From contig CM020619.1 of the NCBI GenBank assembly GCA_009829735.1, positions 16,559,816 through 16,623,815 of the forward strand: DNA of 64,000 nucleotides, read 5' to 3'. Below, in pieces: positions 41,882 to 52,956 of this stretch. Below the pieces are notes generated by a model. That model worked only from the letters and a program-made list of their open reading frames with translations, did not search any database and was not told the DNA's origin. A program made the position numbers and the translations under genes. The number at the start of each line of letters is the position of its first letter. The stretch's first letter is position 1. This stretch comes from Pyropia yezoensis. Lineage: Eukaryota; Rhodophyta; Bangiophyceae; Bangiales; Bangiaceae.

Positions 41882-42763
41882 ATGGCGTTTACCCCCCCCC
41901 CCGGCGGCGCCGTCCTGCTGGGCGCCCTCCGCCGCTCCCCCCCCCCCGCCACCGCCGCTTCCGCCACCCGGCTGCGCCGCCGGTGGGCCGCTGCGGTCGA
42001 CCCGCCGCCGCCGCCGCCGCCGCTGCCGCGGTCGCCGCTGCCACCGCGCCCCGCGGTCACCGCCGTCGCCGCCGGCGCGGCTGCCGACGACGCGGCGGCG
42101 GCGGCGGCGCCCCCGCGCGTCGGCGTCGCGGCGGTCCTCTTCCGGCGACCCCCCCGGGGCGCCGCCGCCGCCGCCACTGCCGCCGCTGCCGGCGCTGGGT
42201 CCACCCCCTCTTCTCCCCCCCCCCCCCCAGAGGTGCTCCTCATCCAACGGGGCAAGGCCCCATCCGCGGGGCTGTGGAGCTTTCCCGGTGGCTCCCTCCA
42301 CCGGGACGAGCCGCTGCTGGCGGGTGCCGCGCGGGAGGTGGCGGAAGAGACGGGCGTCGGCGCCTGCCCCCCCCCTGCCAACGGCGGCAACGACACGGGT
42401 GGCGACAATGACGCCGCCGCCGCCACCGCCGACGTTGTGTACCGGCGGGTGGTGACGGCGGTGGACGTCATCCGGCCGCCGTCCTTTCACTTTGTCGTCG
42501 TTGACGTGGTCGGCTTTGTCGCCGCCACCGCCCCGCCGCCGGTCGCCGCCGACGACGCGGCCGCCGCCGCGTGGGTGCCCGTCACCGCCCTGCCGCCCGA
42601 GGGCGCAGCGGATGCGCCCAGTGTCCCGCTGGGCGGCGGGGGGGGGGGGGCGGACGGGGCGACCGGCACCGCCACGGCGGGCCTCCACGCGACGGTGGCT
42701 GACGCGCTGGCGCTCATTGACGCGGGGCTGGTGCAGCCGCCGCCGCCGCCATTTGGGTGGTGA
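41882..42763 (+). CDS. Nudix hydrolase family protein
   Basis: 293 residues from an ATG in a good context (CGCCATGG). The first 75 residues are Ala/Pro/Arg-rich with few acidic residues, consistent with an organelle-targeting peptide. The Nudix fold follows: VGVAAVLFRR, EVLLIQRGKAPSAGLWSFPG, then a complete Nudix box near residues 137-159 (G-x5-E-x7-R-E-V-x-E-E-x-G-V), so the metal-binding Glu residues are present. Later strands include FHFVVVDVVGFVA. It should hydrolyse a nucleoside diphosphate linked to another group; the substrate cannot be told, although RGKAPSAGLWSFPGG resembles ADP-sugar or NADH-type and bacterial mutT-like members. Gly and Asp/Asn-rich insertions lie in loops. It starts just right of the MULE B target site. 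Confidence 0.88.
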   Translation: MAFTPPPGGAVLLGALRRSPPPATAASATRLRRRWAAAVDPPPPPPPLPRSPLPPRPAVTAVAAGAAADDAAAAAAPPRVGVAAVLFRRPPRGAAAAATAAAAGAGSTPSSPPPPPEVLLIQRGKAPSAGLWSFPGGSLHRDEPLLAGAAREVAEETGVGACPPPANGGNDTGGDNDAAAATADVVYRRVVTAVDVIRPPSFHFVVVDVVGFVAATAPPPVAADDAAAAAWVPVTALPPEGAADAPSVPLGGGGGGADGATGTATAGLHATVADALALIDAGLVQPPPPPFGW

Positions 42764-43520
42764 CGCCGGCCGCCCCCGGCGGACGGGAGGCGGGGGGGCG
42801 GGGGGGGGGGGGGGGGAAGGGGAAGGGTGGTTGCACCCTGACCTGAGGTGGGGGGGGGCACAGGCTGGCCGCGGACGGGGTCCTCGGGGGCGGCGGCGCG
42901 GTTGCCCCGAACGGGCGGGGCGGGGAGGGGTGGGGCGGGGCGGGCTGCAGGCGGCCCCCCTTGGCCGTGACGCCGGCGGCCCCCCTTGGCCGTGACGCCG
43001 GCGGCCGTTAGCGCCCCGACGGCGCGCACAGAGAAAAAAGGACAAGAGCAGCACGGAAGGACCCCCCCCCCCCCCAAAGAGTGGTCATGGCCAACCACGC
43101 GCACACGGGACGTGGGGCGGCAAGAGACCCACGTCAAGAAAAAACGCACGGCTGTTGCCAATTCTTCTTCCACGAGACGCGGCACTCGCCCCCCGACCGA
43201 CGTGTGGCCGTGGAGCCCCCACCAAGCGGAGCGCCGCCCCGCTGGGTGCGCGGGGGGAGCGGCGGGGGGGCGCGCCACCACACGGGTGGGGGCCCGTGGC
43301 GGCAGCGGCCCACCGCGGCACCCCCGCCCACCCCCCCCCCCCTGACGCACCCGGTGGGTGGGGGCTCACTGCCCCCCTCGGGCGCCGCTGCCTGGACAGC
43401 CCCACCGGCAGGTCGCCGGTGGCGGCGACAGCCGCGCCTCGCTGCCGTGTGGCCCCCCCCCATCCGCGGCGACGGCACGGCACGTGAGCGGCATCGTGCC
43501 GCTCACGTGCGGGCGGCGGG

Positions 43521-43551
<31 letters not shown>

Positions 43552-46389
43552 AGCCCCTGTTGCTACCTGCCGCTATGCCACGGCGGTACCCACCGCTGCC
43601 TGGGCCGATGGGGGTGCCGGTGGGGTGGTCGGGGGGGGTCTTGGTGCGGCACGGGTGGCTGCCGAGTACCCCCCCCCCCCTCCCCCCCTCCCTCCGCCCA
43701 CACCCTCCATACGTGACAAAGGAAAGGGAGGCGGACGTTTCGGGGCGGCATAGGATGGATGGGGGGGCGGGTTGCGCGCCGGCCACCGCCGCCCCCCCCT
43801 CCCCAACCCCCCTCCCTCGCACTTGGTGCCAGAGGTGGCGCCGCAGGCGGACCCCCACGTGCGGTGGCCACCGCCCCCCCCCCCCCACACCCGCCGCGGG
43901 GGAGAGCCGGCAGAGCCGCGGCCTACTGTACTGGCAGCTGATGGGGCAGGGCACTGCTGCCCCCCCCCCCCTCGGCTCCTCTGGCGTCGTGGTGGCGCGC
44001 AGCCGCCGGCCACACCCCAAGTGGGAAGCGGAGCGCCGTCCGCCCGTCGACGGCCGACCGGCGCGGCGCCGGCGCGGCGCAGCGGGCGGGGGCGTCTCCT
44101 TCCCCCGCGCCGTTCCCAGCGCCGCCGCCCCCCCCCCCGCCCGCCCGCGCCTCGTTTGCCATGATAATAGCAGCACGAGCACCGCTGAGGGGACCAGCCC
44201 GGGGGGGCTGGGGAGGTGGAGTGAATGGGCAGGCAGGACGCGTCACGCACCCGTAGCCGGTGTGATAGGCGAGGGGTGGGGGGCTCGGTAGGGGATTGGT
44301 CTGCCGTGCCTCGCACCCCCCCCCCCCCCCCCCCCCCCCGCCTCCTAGAGCCGCTCTAGTAGAGAGCGGGGCGGGGGGCCGTGTCGGCCTCTACTTTTTT
44401 TCAGACGTCTGCCACACGCGCCGGTGGAGCGGCAGCAGGCAGGCAGCTACCGGCGGCATTGTCCTCCTCCGCGGCTGCCTTGATAGTCAAGTTACGCGTC
44501 GCCCCCGCGGTGGCGCCGCGTGGCGCCCGCCGCCGCGGCGGTGCCGCGGCGCGTGGCAGCGGGAAAAAAACGAGCGGGCGCCGTGGGGCTGCCGGCGCCC
44601 CAGCGGTGCGGCGGTGGTCCCCTGCAACGGGCGGCGACGCGCGCGGCGTGCCGTGGGGGATGGACAGGCGGGGGGGGGCGCGGCAGCGCCGCCGCCGCGC
44701 CGCGCCGCGCCTGGCCCCGCGCGCTTGTCGGTCGCAGCAGGCTGCTGGGGGCGCGCCGGTCGGCCCCGGCGGCGGGGGCTGAGGGAGGGGGGAGCGGCGT
44801 AAGGAGGGGGGGGGGCGTGGGGGGGGGGCAGGTGGCGGCGGGTGGGGTGGCGTGCGCTGCAAGCCACCGCCCACCGTGTGAAGCCCCCCGCCCACGTGCA
44901 ACTGCCGCTGTGGGCAGCCGTCTCGTCCCGTCCCGCCCGCGTTGCAAGGCGCGCGCATGGATGGGGCGGGCGGCCGCCGCACCGGCCGCCGCAGCAGTCC
45001 TGCCGGACGCCGCCCAGCACACGCCTGTGTTGCGCCGCCGCGGAGCGCGCGCGCTCCCGCCCGAAGCGGCACGCACTTTGTCCCAGCTGCTTTTTTTTAC
45101 CTCCCCAGTTCCCGCGCGGGGGCACCCTTCCACCGAGTGGTTGGTGCCGTCCATGGGCGTGCCCACGGCGGGGCCCCCTTGAGCGAGGGGCGGTGCCAGC
45201 CGCCGCGGTCGCGGCTGTGACCACTGGCTGCGTCACGGGCGGAAACAGACTGTCCCTGCACCGCGCGCCCCCCCCCCGCGCCTCTCTCCTGCCCACCCCG
45301 TGTCTTCAAGGGCGGGGGTGCGAGGGCGGGTCGCCACGACGGCAGCCCCAATCGCACTGCCACTTCCCCCCCCCCCCCCCACCCACCTCTGCTCCTCCCC
45401 CCTTCCGCGCCTCAACGGTCGGCACCAGCGCCACTCCAAACGGACAGGTCGAGGCAGAGCGCACGATACGCCAAAAAGTCTGCCAGGGCGCGGCTGGCGG
45501 CGGTTGCATGCGACCACCGCCTCTTCCACTATAACACCCTCCCCAGCCATCCCCCCCCCCCCCAGGCCCTCTCCTCGCCCCCTCCGCTCCCCAGCCATGT
45601 GCCGCACCCACTCTCGCCCCGCCTTCTTGCCGCCACGTCGACCGGCGCCGGGGGGATATCTGGCGGAGCGCGCGCGGCAGGGCTCCTCCCCCCCCCCGCC
45701 CCCCCCCATCTCTCTTACGCCACTGGCACCACTGTCATCGGCGGGTGCCGATTCCGTGGGCATGTGGCTGTGGCCACTGCCGTTGAATGGCTGGTAGGCC
45801 GTCTTCTCGGCAACCGAGGCGCCGACGGAGGGGGGGGGGAGAGCATCCGTGGAGACAGCGCGCGTGCGCGACGAGCCGCGGTGGGGGCCGACACCGCGGC
45901 TGGGGCGGGAGGCGGGGTGCGGCGGCGGGCGCGTCACCACCCCCTCTGCCACGGTGTCTGGTGCGAAAGGGGGACAGCGGCTGCTATCGTGGGGTGAGTA
46001 ACGCAGGAGGCGGAGGCGTGTCGACAGGGAGCTCAAAGAGCGCTGTCGGGGGGTGCTGTCCCCCTCCGCTCCCTTTGCAGCTGCTCTTGTACGCGCGCCG
46101 CTGGTCTGCTCGCCTCGCCGTCGACAGCACGCGCGCTGTGTGGTTGAGAACGCCCCGTTCCACCCCCCCCCTCCTCTAGCGGCGGGGTTTGCACTGACCG
46201 ACCGGCTTTGAGGTCCGCCTGTGCGCGTGCGAACCGTACGGTGGTCACGGGGTACCCTCCAGGTGGGGGGGGGCACCGGGCAGGCGCTGGGAGCCGCTGT
46301 GGGATGGCGCTCTCCCGCTAGAAAGCCGGGCGGGCGCACGAGGGCGGAAGAGAGAGAAAAGGGCAAGCGCGCCCCTGCCCACGGTCGCC
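42764..46389. other. GC-rich low-complexity region without a supported gene
   Basis: Many runs of 10-24 C or G (for example near 43530, 44320 and 45370). A 25-bp direct repeat of CCTTGGCCGTGACGCCGGCGG lies at 42957-43008. Splice-like words (CTTTTTTTCAG at about 44400, TACCTCCCCAG at about 45110, GGTGAGTAAC at about 45993) hint that exons could exist, but no frame shows conserved protein sequence. All six frames stay open for hundreds of codons from lack of A/T. Confidence 0.45.
43480..43510. other. Perfect 14-bp stem, 3-base loop hairpin
   Basis: GCACGTGAGCGGCA and its reverse complement separated by TCG. The stem contains CACGTG (E/G-box) twice. It lies in non-coding sequence; could be a cruciform or RNA hairpin, or a paired transcription-factor site. 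Confidence 0.6.
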
Positions 46390-47688
46390 ATGCCCACCGA
46401 AGACCAACCGCTCACCACTCAACAACGGTGGGTGTTGCCTCACCGCGAGCGCCCACAGCAGCCCGCCCACGACCCACCCGCCTTCCTCCCTGTTCTCATG
46501 GAGCACCAAGGTCTCACCCACCGGCGCGCCTCTGCCGCCGGCCAGCCGCTCTTGTCCTGGCCTATTTTACCCGCGCAAGCAGTTGGCCGTGACCCCACGG
46601 CGGCGTCCCCCGCTCGGCGGTGCCGGCCAGTGTTGACCCGCTTGCCGCTGGTACTGCTGCTTGCCGCTGCCGCCGCCATTGCGGCTGCTGCCGCCACCGC
46701 AGGGGTCCCCTGCCGCCCGAGTGGGGGCGGCGGCGGGCTGCAGCGGCAGGGAGGAGGCGGCGGCAGTGGCGACGGCGGGGGAGGCAATGGTAGCAGCGGC
46801 GGCGGCCGCGGTCGCGGGCGCCCACCCGCTGCAGCGCCCGTCGGGGATACCTCCCTCCACGAGTCACCGCGGGGGGCTGCGCCAGCAACGGTTGCCACTG
46901 TCGGTACCGTCCGAGACGCTCTCTGTGGGCGACCCATGGAGCAGGGCGGCGCGACGGCGGTGGCGGCGGTCGCAGCCACCCCCACGGCGACGGCTACCAC
47001 ACTTGGCAGCGGTGGTGGCGCCGGCACGGACGAAAAGCCGACGGCGTCCCCGGCATCCGTCGGGGCCGCCGCGGCCGCCGCAGCCGTGGCGGCCGTACAA
47101 CCGACGCGGCCACCGCCGTCCCCGACCCTGGCGGGTGCACCCACCGATGGAGGTGCCGGTCGTAGTGGTGGAGAGCCGCCGGGGGGCATGGAAGCCTCTT
47201 CGCCGTCGGCCGCCACCCGGCCCGCGGCGGCGGCGGGGCGTGGAGCAGCGGCGGCAGCGGTCAGCCGGCCGCCACGTCCCCCACCGGGGCGGCCGCCACC
47301 ACCACCGCCGCGTGGGACCAGCGCCCACGGCAGCAGCAGCAGCGGCGGCGGCAGCGCCAAAGGCAGCTGTGGCAGCGGCCGCGGCGGTGGTGGTCGTGGC
47401 GGGAGCGGCGGGAGCCGCGTGGTCAGCGGGGTGGCCGGCGTGGCAGCGGCCGACGCGCCCCCCTCCCCCCCCCCACTTGGGGATGGAGACGCCGACGCGG
47501 GCACCGACGACGACCAGGACAAGGACGGCGACGAGGGCGGCACGGGCGGGCGCTTTGGCGGCGCCCCCCCCTCGGTGCTGGTTGTGATGGGCGTGGCGGG
47601 GACGCTCGTGCTGCGCTGCCGCGTGTCCGCTGCGTACGAACGCCACTGGCCGGGCACCCGCCTCGCCGTGACGGTGGGGCAGGCGTAA
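46390..47688 (+). CDS. Hypothetical Ala/Gly-rich protein with one membrane segment (doubtful)
   Basis: A 432-codon ORF with an ATG in a fair context (GTCGCCATGC). The only structured-looking parts are a basic stretch followed by a hydrophobic segment (VLTRLPLVLLLAAAAAIAAA, near residues 85-105) and a hydrophobic C-terminal end (SVLVVMGVAGTLVLRCRV). The rest is Gly/Ala/Pro low complexity with an acidic Asp-rich patch near residue 370. Overlapping frames on both strands are also open, so coding is not secure. If real, it would be a single-pass membrane or secretory protein. Confidence 0.28.
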   Translation: MPTEDQPLTTQQRWVLPHRERPQQPAHDPPAFLPVLMEHQGLTHRRASAAGQPLLSWPILPAQAVGRDPTAASPARRCRPVLTRLPLVLLLAAAAAIAAAAATAGVPCRPSGGGGGLQRQGGGGGSGDGGGGNGSSGGGRGRGRPPAAAPVGDTSLHESPRGAAPATVATVGTVRDALCGRPMEQGGATAVAAVAATPTATATTLGSGGGAGTDEKPTASPASVGAAAAAAAVAAVQPTRPPPSPTLAGAPTDGGAGRSGGEPPGGMEASSPSAATRPAAAAGRGAAAAAVSRPPRPPPGRPPPPPPRGTSAHGSSSSGGGSAKGSCGSGRGGGGRGGSGGSRVVSGVAGVAAADAPPSPPPLGDGDADAGTDDDQDKDGDEGGTGGRFGGAPPSVLVVMGVAGTLVLRCRVSAAYERHWPGTRLAVTVGQA

Positions 47689-47790
47689 GGCTTGGGGGGG
47701 GAGTGGGCGGGGAGGGGGGCCGGAAAAAGAGAGGTGCGAGGTAGGAGACGAGGGGGATCGGCCACCGCCAAGGCGATCATGGACCAGGGC

Positions 47791-47922
47791 GAGCATGGAG
47801 GGTCTTGCCGTCGGCCTCGCTCATCTTGAAAAGGGCCGCCACTCCTGGTGGTGAGCCCTTTGCCAGCGTGGACTGACACTGTTTTGTACCATTGGGGAGA
47901 GGGGCCGTCGGGCGGGCCAAAG
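47791..47922. repeat. Copy 1 of a 130-bp direct repeat
   Basis: Shares GGTGAGCCCTTTGCCAGCGT and GGACTGACACTGTTTTGTA with 48073-48203, offset 282 bp, with roughly one mismatch in ten by eye. Confidence 0.8.
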
Positions 47923-48072
47923 CACAGGAACGGGAAGCGTTCTCTTTTTGCGTCGCCCACAGTGCGTCTGGAAGGCAAGCCCATTCTTCACGCCACTCTT
48001 TGGCGTCACCCGGGTCACCCGGGTTACCCCGGGGTCCGTGACGCCCCCACAGATCTATGGCGCGGATCTAAT

Positions 48073-48203
48073 AAGCATGAAGGGTCTTCCCGTCGGCCTC
48101 GCCCATCTTGAAAAAGGGCGGCCTCCACAGGTGGTGAGCCCTTTGCCAGCGTGGACTGACACTGTTTTGTATCATAGGGGAGAGGGGCTGTCGGGCGGGG
48201 CTA
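48073..48203. repeat. Copy 2 of a 130-bp direct repeat
   Basis: Second copy of the segment at 47791-47922. A flanking word CCCCCACAGATCTATGGCGCG (48043-48064) reappears with one change at about 49068, so a larger duplicated family may exist here. Confidence 0.8.
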
Positions 48204-49841
48204 AACCAAAGGTTTGGGTGCGGCAATGTTAAGAGTGTGCATGCTACGCTCGCCGGGTCACGCAGGCGGATGGGGAGACGGGGGGGGGCTCGGGTGGGGC
48301 CCCACCCCCGGGGGGAGGAAGCGTTTGAGATGGGGCGCCCCCCGCCCCCGAGGGGAGAGTCAGCGCTTGTCCCCACAGAGGAGTAGAGCCACGCCCACGG
48401 CGCCGGGGGGCGGGGGGGAACCGTACCCACAGGCCACACGCGTGTCCGCCACGCCAAGGTCCAGAAGGTGCTCCTGACGCCGCTGCCGCGGCAGCGGCAT
48501 CCGTGGAGGGTGTGGGGGTTGAGGGCGCGCCCTAAGAGTGTTGCGCCCCAGCCGCTGTAGGTGCTGCGGCGGCGGGCGGTCGGGCAGCGGCCGCACCGTC
48601 GTGCCGCCGGCGTCGCCAGCCGCGGTCACCGGCGTCCCCGCCGTGAGTCACAGGGCTCGTCCCCCCACCCCCCACCCCCCGGCTGTTCCGGGCCGGAACC
48701 GACAACGGCGGTATTGCCGCTCCCCGACGCGCAGACTTCACTGACCGCCGACTGATATCGTTTTCCGAGGTTCGTGCTAGCGCTCCGCGGTGGGGACAAG
48801 TGCCGGTGGCGGCAGTCCCCACGCTGGCGGGGAAGGTGGGATGGGTGCGCGCGCGAGGAAGCCAACCGTGCCGGGCGTGGTGCGCTCGGTGCGCTCCCCC
48901 GCGTGCGGCGGTCTTGGATGCATCAGCCGCTGCCACCGCCGCCGCCGCCGCGGCCGCAACGGGCCAGCCTCTGGGGCGCAGCCGTACCTGTGGCTGTCGC
49001 TCGCCGAGGCGGGCGCGGGAGGCGGGCCCCACCCCTCCACCCCTGCGTGTTCCGGCCATGGGCCGCCCCCACGGATCTATGGCGCGGGAGGGCCAGCCCC
49101 CCCGACGTGATCGTCCCGTCGGTCGGAAAATCATGACGGGACAGGATAGGGGGGGAGCCCGTTGGACGAGAGGGATCCGTGGGGTGGGGTGCGCGCCCGC
49201 AATCATCATGATGCTGCGCGGTGCGGGGGGCGTGTGTCAGCTGGCACTCGCTGCCGCTCGTGGGCGGGCACCGACAGCACGCCCGGCGCGGCAAGGGGAG
49301 GGAGGGAGGGGGAGGGAGGGGGAGGGGGAGGGAGGGGGAGGGGGAGGGAAGGCGGGGAGCCGGCCCCCCCCTGCTCCTGCGCATCCCCCCCTTTCCCAAC
49401 CCCCCCCGCACCTCCCCCCCCCCCCCCACCTTCCTGCCCCTCCTCCCCCGCCCACCGCGCCGGCCACTGGGGTGGTCGCCAGTCGTCCGCCACCGGCGGC
49501 CGCGCTGCTGGGGGCACCCCCCCCCCTCCGCCCCCTGCCGCGAGCGTGTGGGCCTCCCCGCCGTGCCTCCCCCCCCGCCCCCCCCCCCCCCCTCCCTTTC
49601 CACGCAGACGCTCCGTTGCCGTTGGGGTCTGCCGCCGCCGCCGCCGCCCCCACCCCCCGCGCCCACCCGCTGCCTGCCCGTGCTGCTTGCCCTGGCTCAC
49701 TCCCGCCCCCCCCCCACGCCCCTCTCCCCCCCCCCCCACTTTCCCGCCCCTCTCCCCCCCCCCCTCCCCTTCCCCTCCCCCCTCCTCGTCTCAGCTCCTT
49801 CCCCCAGCGCCACCCCACTCTCCACCCCCCCCCCCGACGCC
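48204..49841. other. Spacer without recognised gene; purine tract before the GT10 gene
   Basis: 49295-49350 is a GGGAGGGAGG-type polypurine tract, and 49430-49790 is C-rich with poly-C runs, probably promoter or 5'UTR of the following gene. No protein-like frame was recognised in 48.2-49.2 kb. Confidence 0.45.
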
Positions 49842-49954
49842 ATGCCCCCCGTGACGAGTGGCCCCTTTAGCGGCTGGTGGCGCCCCGCCGGTGGCGGCTG
49901 GGCGCGCCCCGGCGGCGGCGGCGGCGGCGGCGGCGGTGACGGCGGCGGCGGTGG

Positions 49955-50006
<52 letters not shown>

Positions 50007-51686
50007 GGCGGCGGTGGGGACCGCCGCAGGTGTCCCCCCGCGCGGCGGCCCCTCCTCGCCCTGTCGTTGGTGGTCATTGCCGCCAGCGGCGTGTCCATCC
50101 TGTCGACCCTGTCCCCGCCGGGCGTGCCCGCCTGGCGGGTGGCCATCGACATTGGGGACAAGGACGCTGCTGCTGTGCCAGCTGCCGCTGCTGCCGCCGC
50201 CACCGCCGCCACCACCGCCGCCACCACCGCCGCCGCCGCTCCTGCTGCCGCCGCTGCTCCTGCGGCCGCCGCCGCCGCCGCGGCCGCCGCTGCGGCCGAC
50301 GCGACCACTGCCGCCACCACCGCCGCGGCCGCCGCGGCGGCCGAAGCGACCACCGCTCCCGCCCCTCGCCCTCCCCGTCCCGCGGCCACGACGATGGACG
50401 GCAGCGACGGCGGGAGCGGGTCGGCGGCGGCGCTGTTGGGGGCGGGAGCGGCGGGGGGGGACGGCTCGGCGGGCTCGTCGCTCTCCTCTCGCCTCAGCGA
50501 CGGAGACGACGGCGACGGAGGCGACGACGGCAGCGGCGCCGGCGACGGAGGCGACGGCGGCGACAGCAGCGGCGGTGATGGCCGCGGCGACAAGGTTGGC
50601 GTAGCAGGAGGGGAGCCCCCACCGACGGCGCCGGTGGGGGTGGACATGGTCTTCCACTCCGCCCCCCTGCGGCTGACCTACTGTGAGGAGGACTACGCGG
50701 CGGGGGCGGTGCGGGCCATGGCGGCCGCGTCGGGGGGCACGGTGGTGGCAAAGCCCGACTGGGCCGACGCGGCGGCGGTGATCAAGTCTGCGTGGGGCCG
50801 CTGCGCCCCGTCGGGCCGGTCGGTAGCCCCCATGGCGGTGGTGTTTGTCGACATGGAGCCAACGGCGCACCAGTGGGCCACCCCGTCGCGGCCCATCATC
50901 TCGGCGGTGCGGGTGGAGGGGGGGGCGGGGAGCCCCGAGGCGGCTGCCGCCGCCGCCGCCGCCGCCGCGGCGGCGGCGACGCAGCCAGACGGCGCGTGGC
51001 GGTCTACCAACTCGCCCGCCTCGGTCATCCACATCCCGTACGCCTTGTTCTCGTTTGGCGAGCGTGCAGAAGACATGCAGCCGGGGCGGCTAGTGCGGGG
51101 TCCGTCGTGGGATGCTGCCGCGGTGCTGGCGTCCAAGACCCGCTTTGCCGCGTGGGCGTCCCGCTACTGCACCCGCGCGGGCGCTGACGGGGAGTCCCAG
51201 GTGGAGACGGCGCGGTCCCGCTTCTTCACCCTCCTCTCTGACCGCTACAAGCGCGTCGACGCGCTCGGCGCGTGCAAGAAGAACGCCGAGCCACCCGCGG
51301 GGACGCCCCCCCCCGAGCTGGACAATGACCGGGGCACCGCCGTCTGGTGGTACCGCGCGTACAAGTTTTCGTTTGCCATGGAGAACGGGGTAGCCCCGGG
51401 CTACATGACTGAAAAGGTCATCAACAGCTACCTCGCCGAGACGGTGCCAATCTACTGGGGGTCACCGGACTTTGGCGACTACTTCAACGCCGCCGCCGTG
51501 GTGATGTGTGAGGAGGGGCCCGACGGGGACTTCGCGGCGTGTGTGGAGGAGGTGCGGCGGCTCGACACGGACGATAAGGCGTACCTGGCCAAGCTCCGGC
51601 AACCCCTCTTCAAGGGCAACGTCGTGCCCGAGTGGATGACATGGCCGCCGTACATCAAGCAACTGCGCCAGGTGCTGGCCATGTGA
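49842..51686 (+). CDS. Glycosyltransferase family 10 (alpha-1,3-fucosyltransferase-like), type II membrane protein
   Basis: 614 residues from the ATG at 49842. The frame is open further upstream, but that part is C-rich low complexity. Layout is that of a Golgi type II enzyme. There is a short cytosolic part with a 35-Gly tract, one membrane anchor near residues 68-90 (PLLALSLVVIAASGVSIL), then a long Ala/Thr/Gly/Asp-rich stem. The C-terminal catalytic domain from about residue 270 contains VIHIPYALFSFG. Near 507-545 it has the GT10 signature: YKFSFAMEN, then GYMTEKVINSYL and ETVPIYWGSPDF, where Lys and Glu bind GDP-fucose. It would add fucose to N-glycans or other glycans. The acceptor is unknown. 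No break despite many repeats. Confidence 0.9.
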
Positions 51687-51845
51687 AGCGTCATAGAACA
51701 ATGACGGAGGGAACAGAGGTGCGGGGGGGGGGCTTGGCCAGGAATGCCGGGGGGAAACGGGATGGGCGAGGGGGGGGGAGGGGGGGGGGGGTGAGGATGT
51801 TGTGCGAATTGCAAGCAAGCTCTGGCAGGCCCGGCATAGGCACGG

Positions 51846-52570
51846 AGGCACTTCCATGAAATCACATCCTGTCACGCAAAGTCACAAATTCTTCTTGCAG
51901 CCTGGCCCCTCTCTTCGAGTCTTTTGGCACCCCACTACCAACAGATCGGTGCATCCCCACGTGACAGGCGACACACCATCGTCTTCACCAGAGTGTGCGC
52001 TTTACGTTCATGTGTGGTTTCTAAGAAAAACATTGAAAACTGGCCACGTGGTGGTCTTGAGAGTGCATCATCCAATACACCTGCTTGCTCGTCGCTTGCT
52101 CTATGTACCCTCCACCACCAGGCACCTACGGACGGAGCTACGCCCCAAGGTACATCCCACAGACCACCCTACGTCTACTGATGCATAAAACGTGATGAGT
52201 TTCTATGGTGTGCAGCCCAAGAGAGCGGTCTTTTTCACAAACTTGGTGCCAAATACAGCTATTTCTGCCCCCCCCCCCCCCCACAGACTGGAGAAGGACA
52301 GCCGCCAGGCACTGGCATAGCCCATACGATAGCTGTGTGTCCCTGTGAGCCTTAGGGAGCACGAAAGTCCCACTGCCGACATCTCAATATGGACCCAGGG
52401 CCGGGTTTTTGCTCAACGACGGACCCTTGTCCTAAAGCCTGTCGCTACAAAAACATAGTGCACCCACACAGGGATGAGCGGCCCTCTCTGTTCCATGGTC
52501 TTCAGCAAGGACCCTGTACGGATCCTGGCCAAAAGACGGGCGCTCAAAGCGTGTCTGGACCATCATGTGG
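51846..52570 (+). repeat. Left arm of the foldback element
   Basis: Pairs with 52957-53680. Observed differences include AAAGTCACAAA versus AAAGTAACAAA and CATGTGTGG versus CATGTATGG. Confidence 0.92.
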
Positions 52571-52601
52571 CGAGCTTGGCGCCGGAGGCTGTCTGAGCTC
52601 G

Positions 52602-52925
52602 CTTTTCAAGCGGGTCCAGCTCGTTTGCGTCTCTGTGACGAGTCGGCGATGCCGTTTTTTCTTCTTCATAGAATGGTCAGAGGTCTTTGTGTCTCTTTAA
52701 GCTGTTTCTGTGCCGACAGAAGTATGGATCATCCTGTCACTGCGTGATGTGGATGAATCGTCCAGCAGCTTGAACGAAGTACATGACACACCTCACTAAC
52801 CAGCTCTATGAACGTACGACAAACGTTGAACTGATATGCGTCAACCCACTGTTGCCACTGAGTTTCTTTCCGGGACAGCCATGACCAAGACAAGCACGAC
52901 TTGATGGCAAATATGCGAAGCACGT
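52602..52925. other. Central unique part of the foldback element
   Basis: Not self-complementary. On the minus strand an open stretch (52729-52962) reads KETQWQQWVDAYQFNVCRTFIELV..., which looks protein-like but matches nothing I recognise. It may be a relic of the transposase gene of an autonomous relative. Confidence 0.35.
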
Positions 52926-52956
52926 AGAGCTCAGATAGCTTCTGGCACAGAGCTCC

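Noticed and set aside
41573-43054. 493-codon reverse ORF over the Nudix gene
   Set aside because: Antisense shadow; the forward frame has the complete Nudix box.
46440-47984. 514-codon reverse ORF
   Set aside because: Pro/Ala/Arg low complexity, antisense to an equally weak forward ORF; no motif on either strand.
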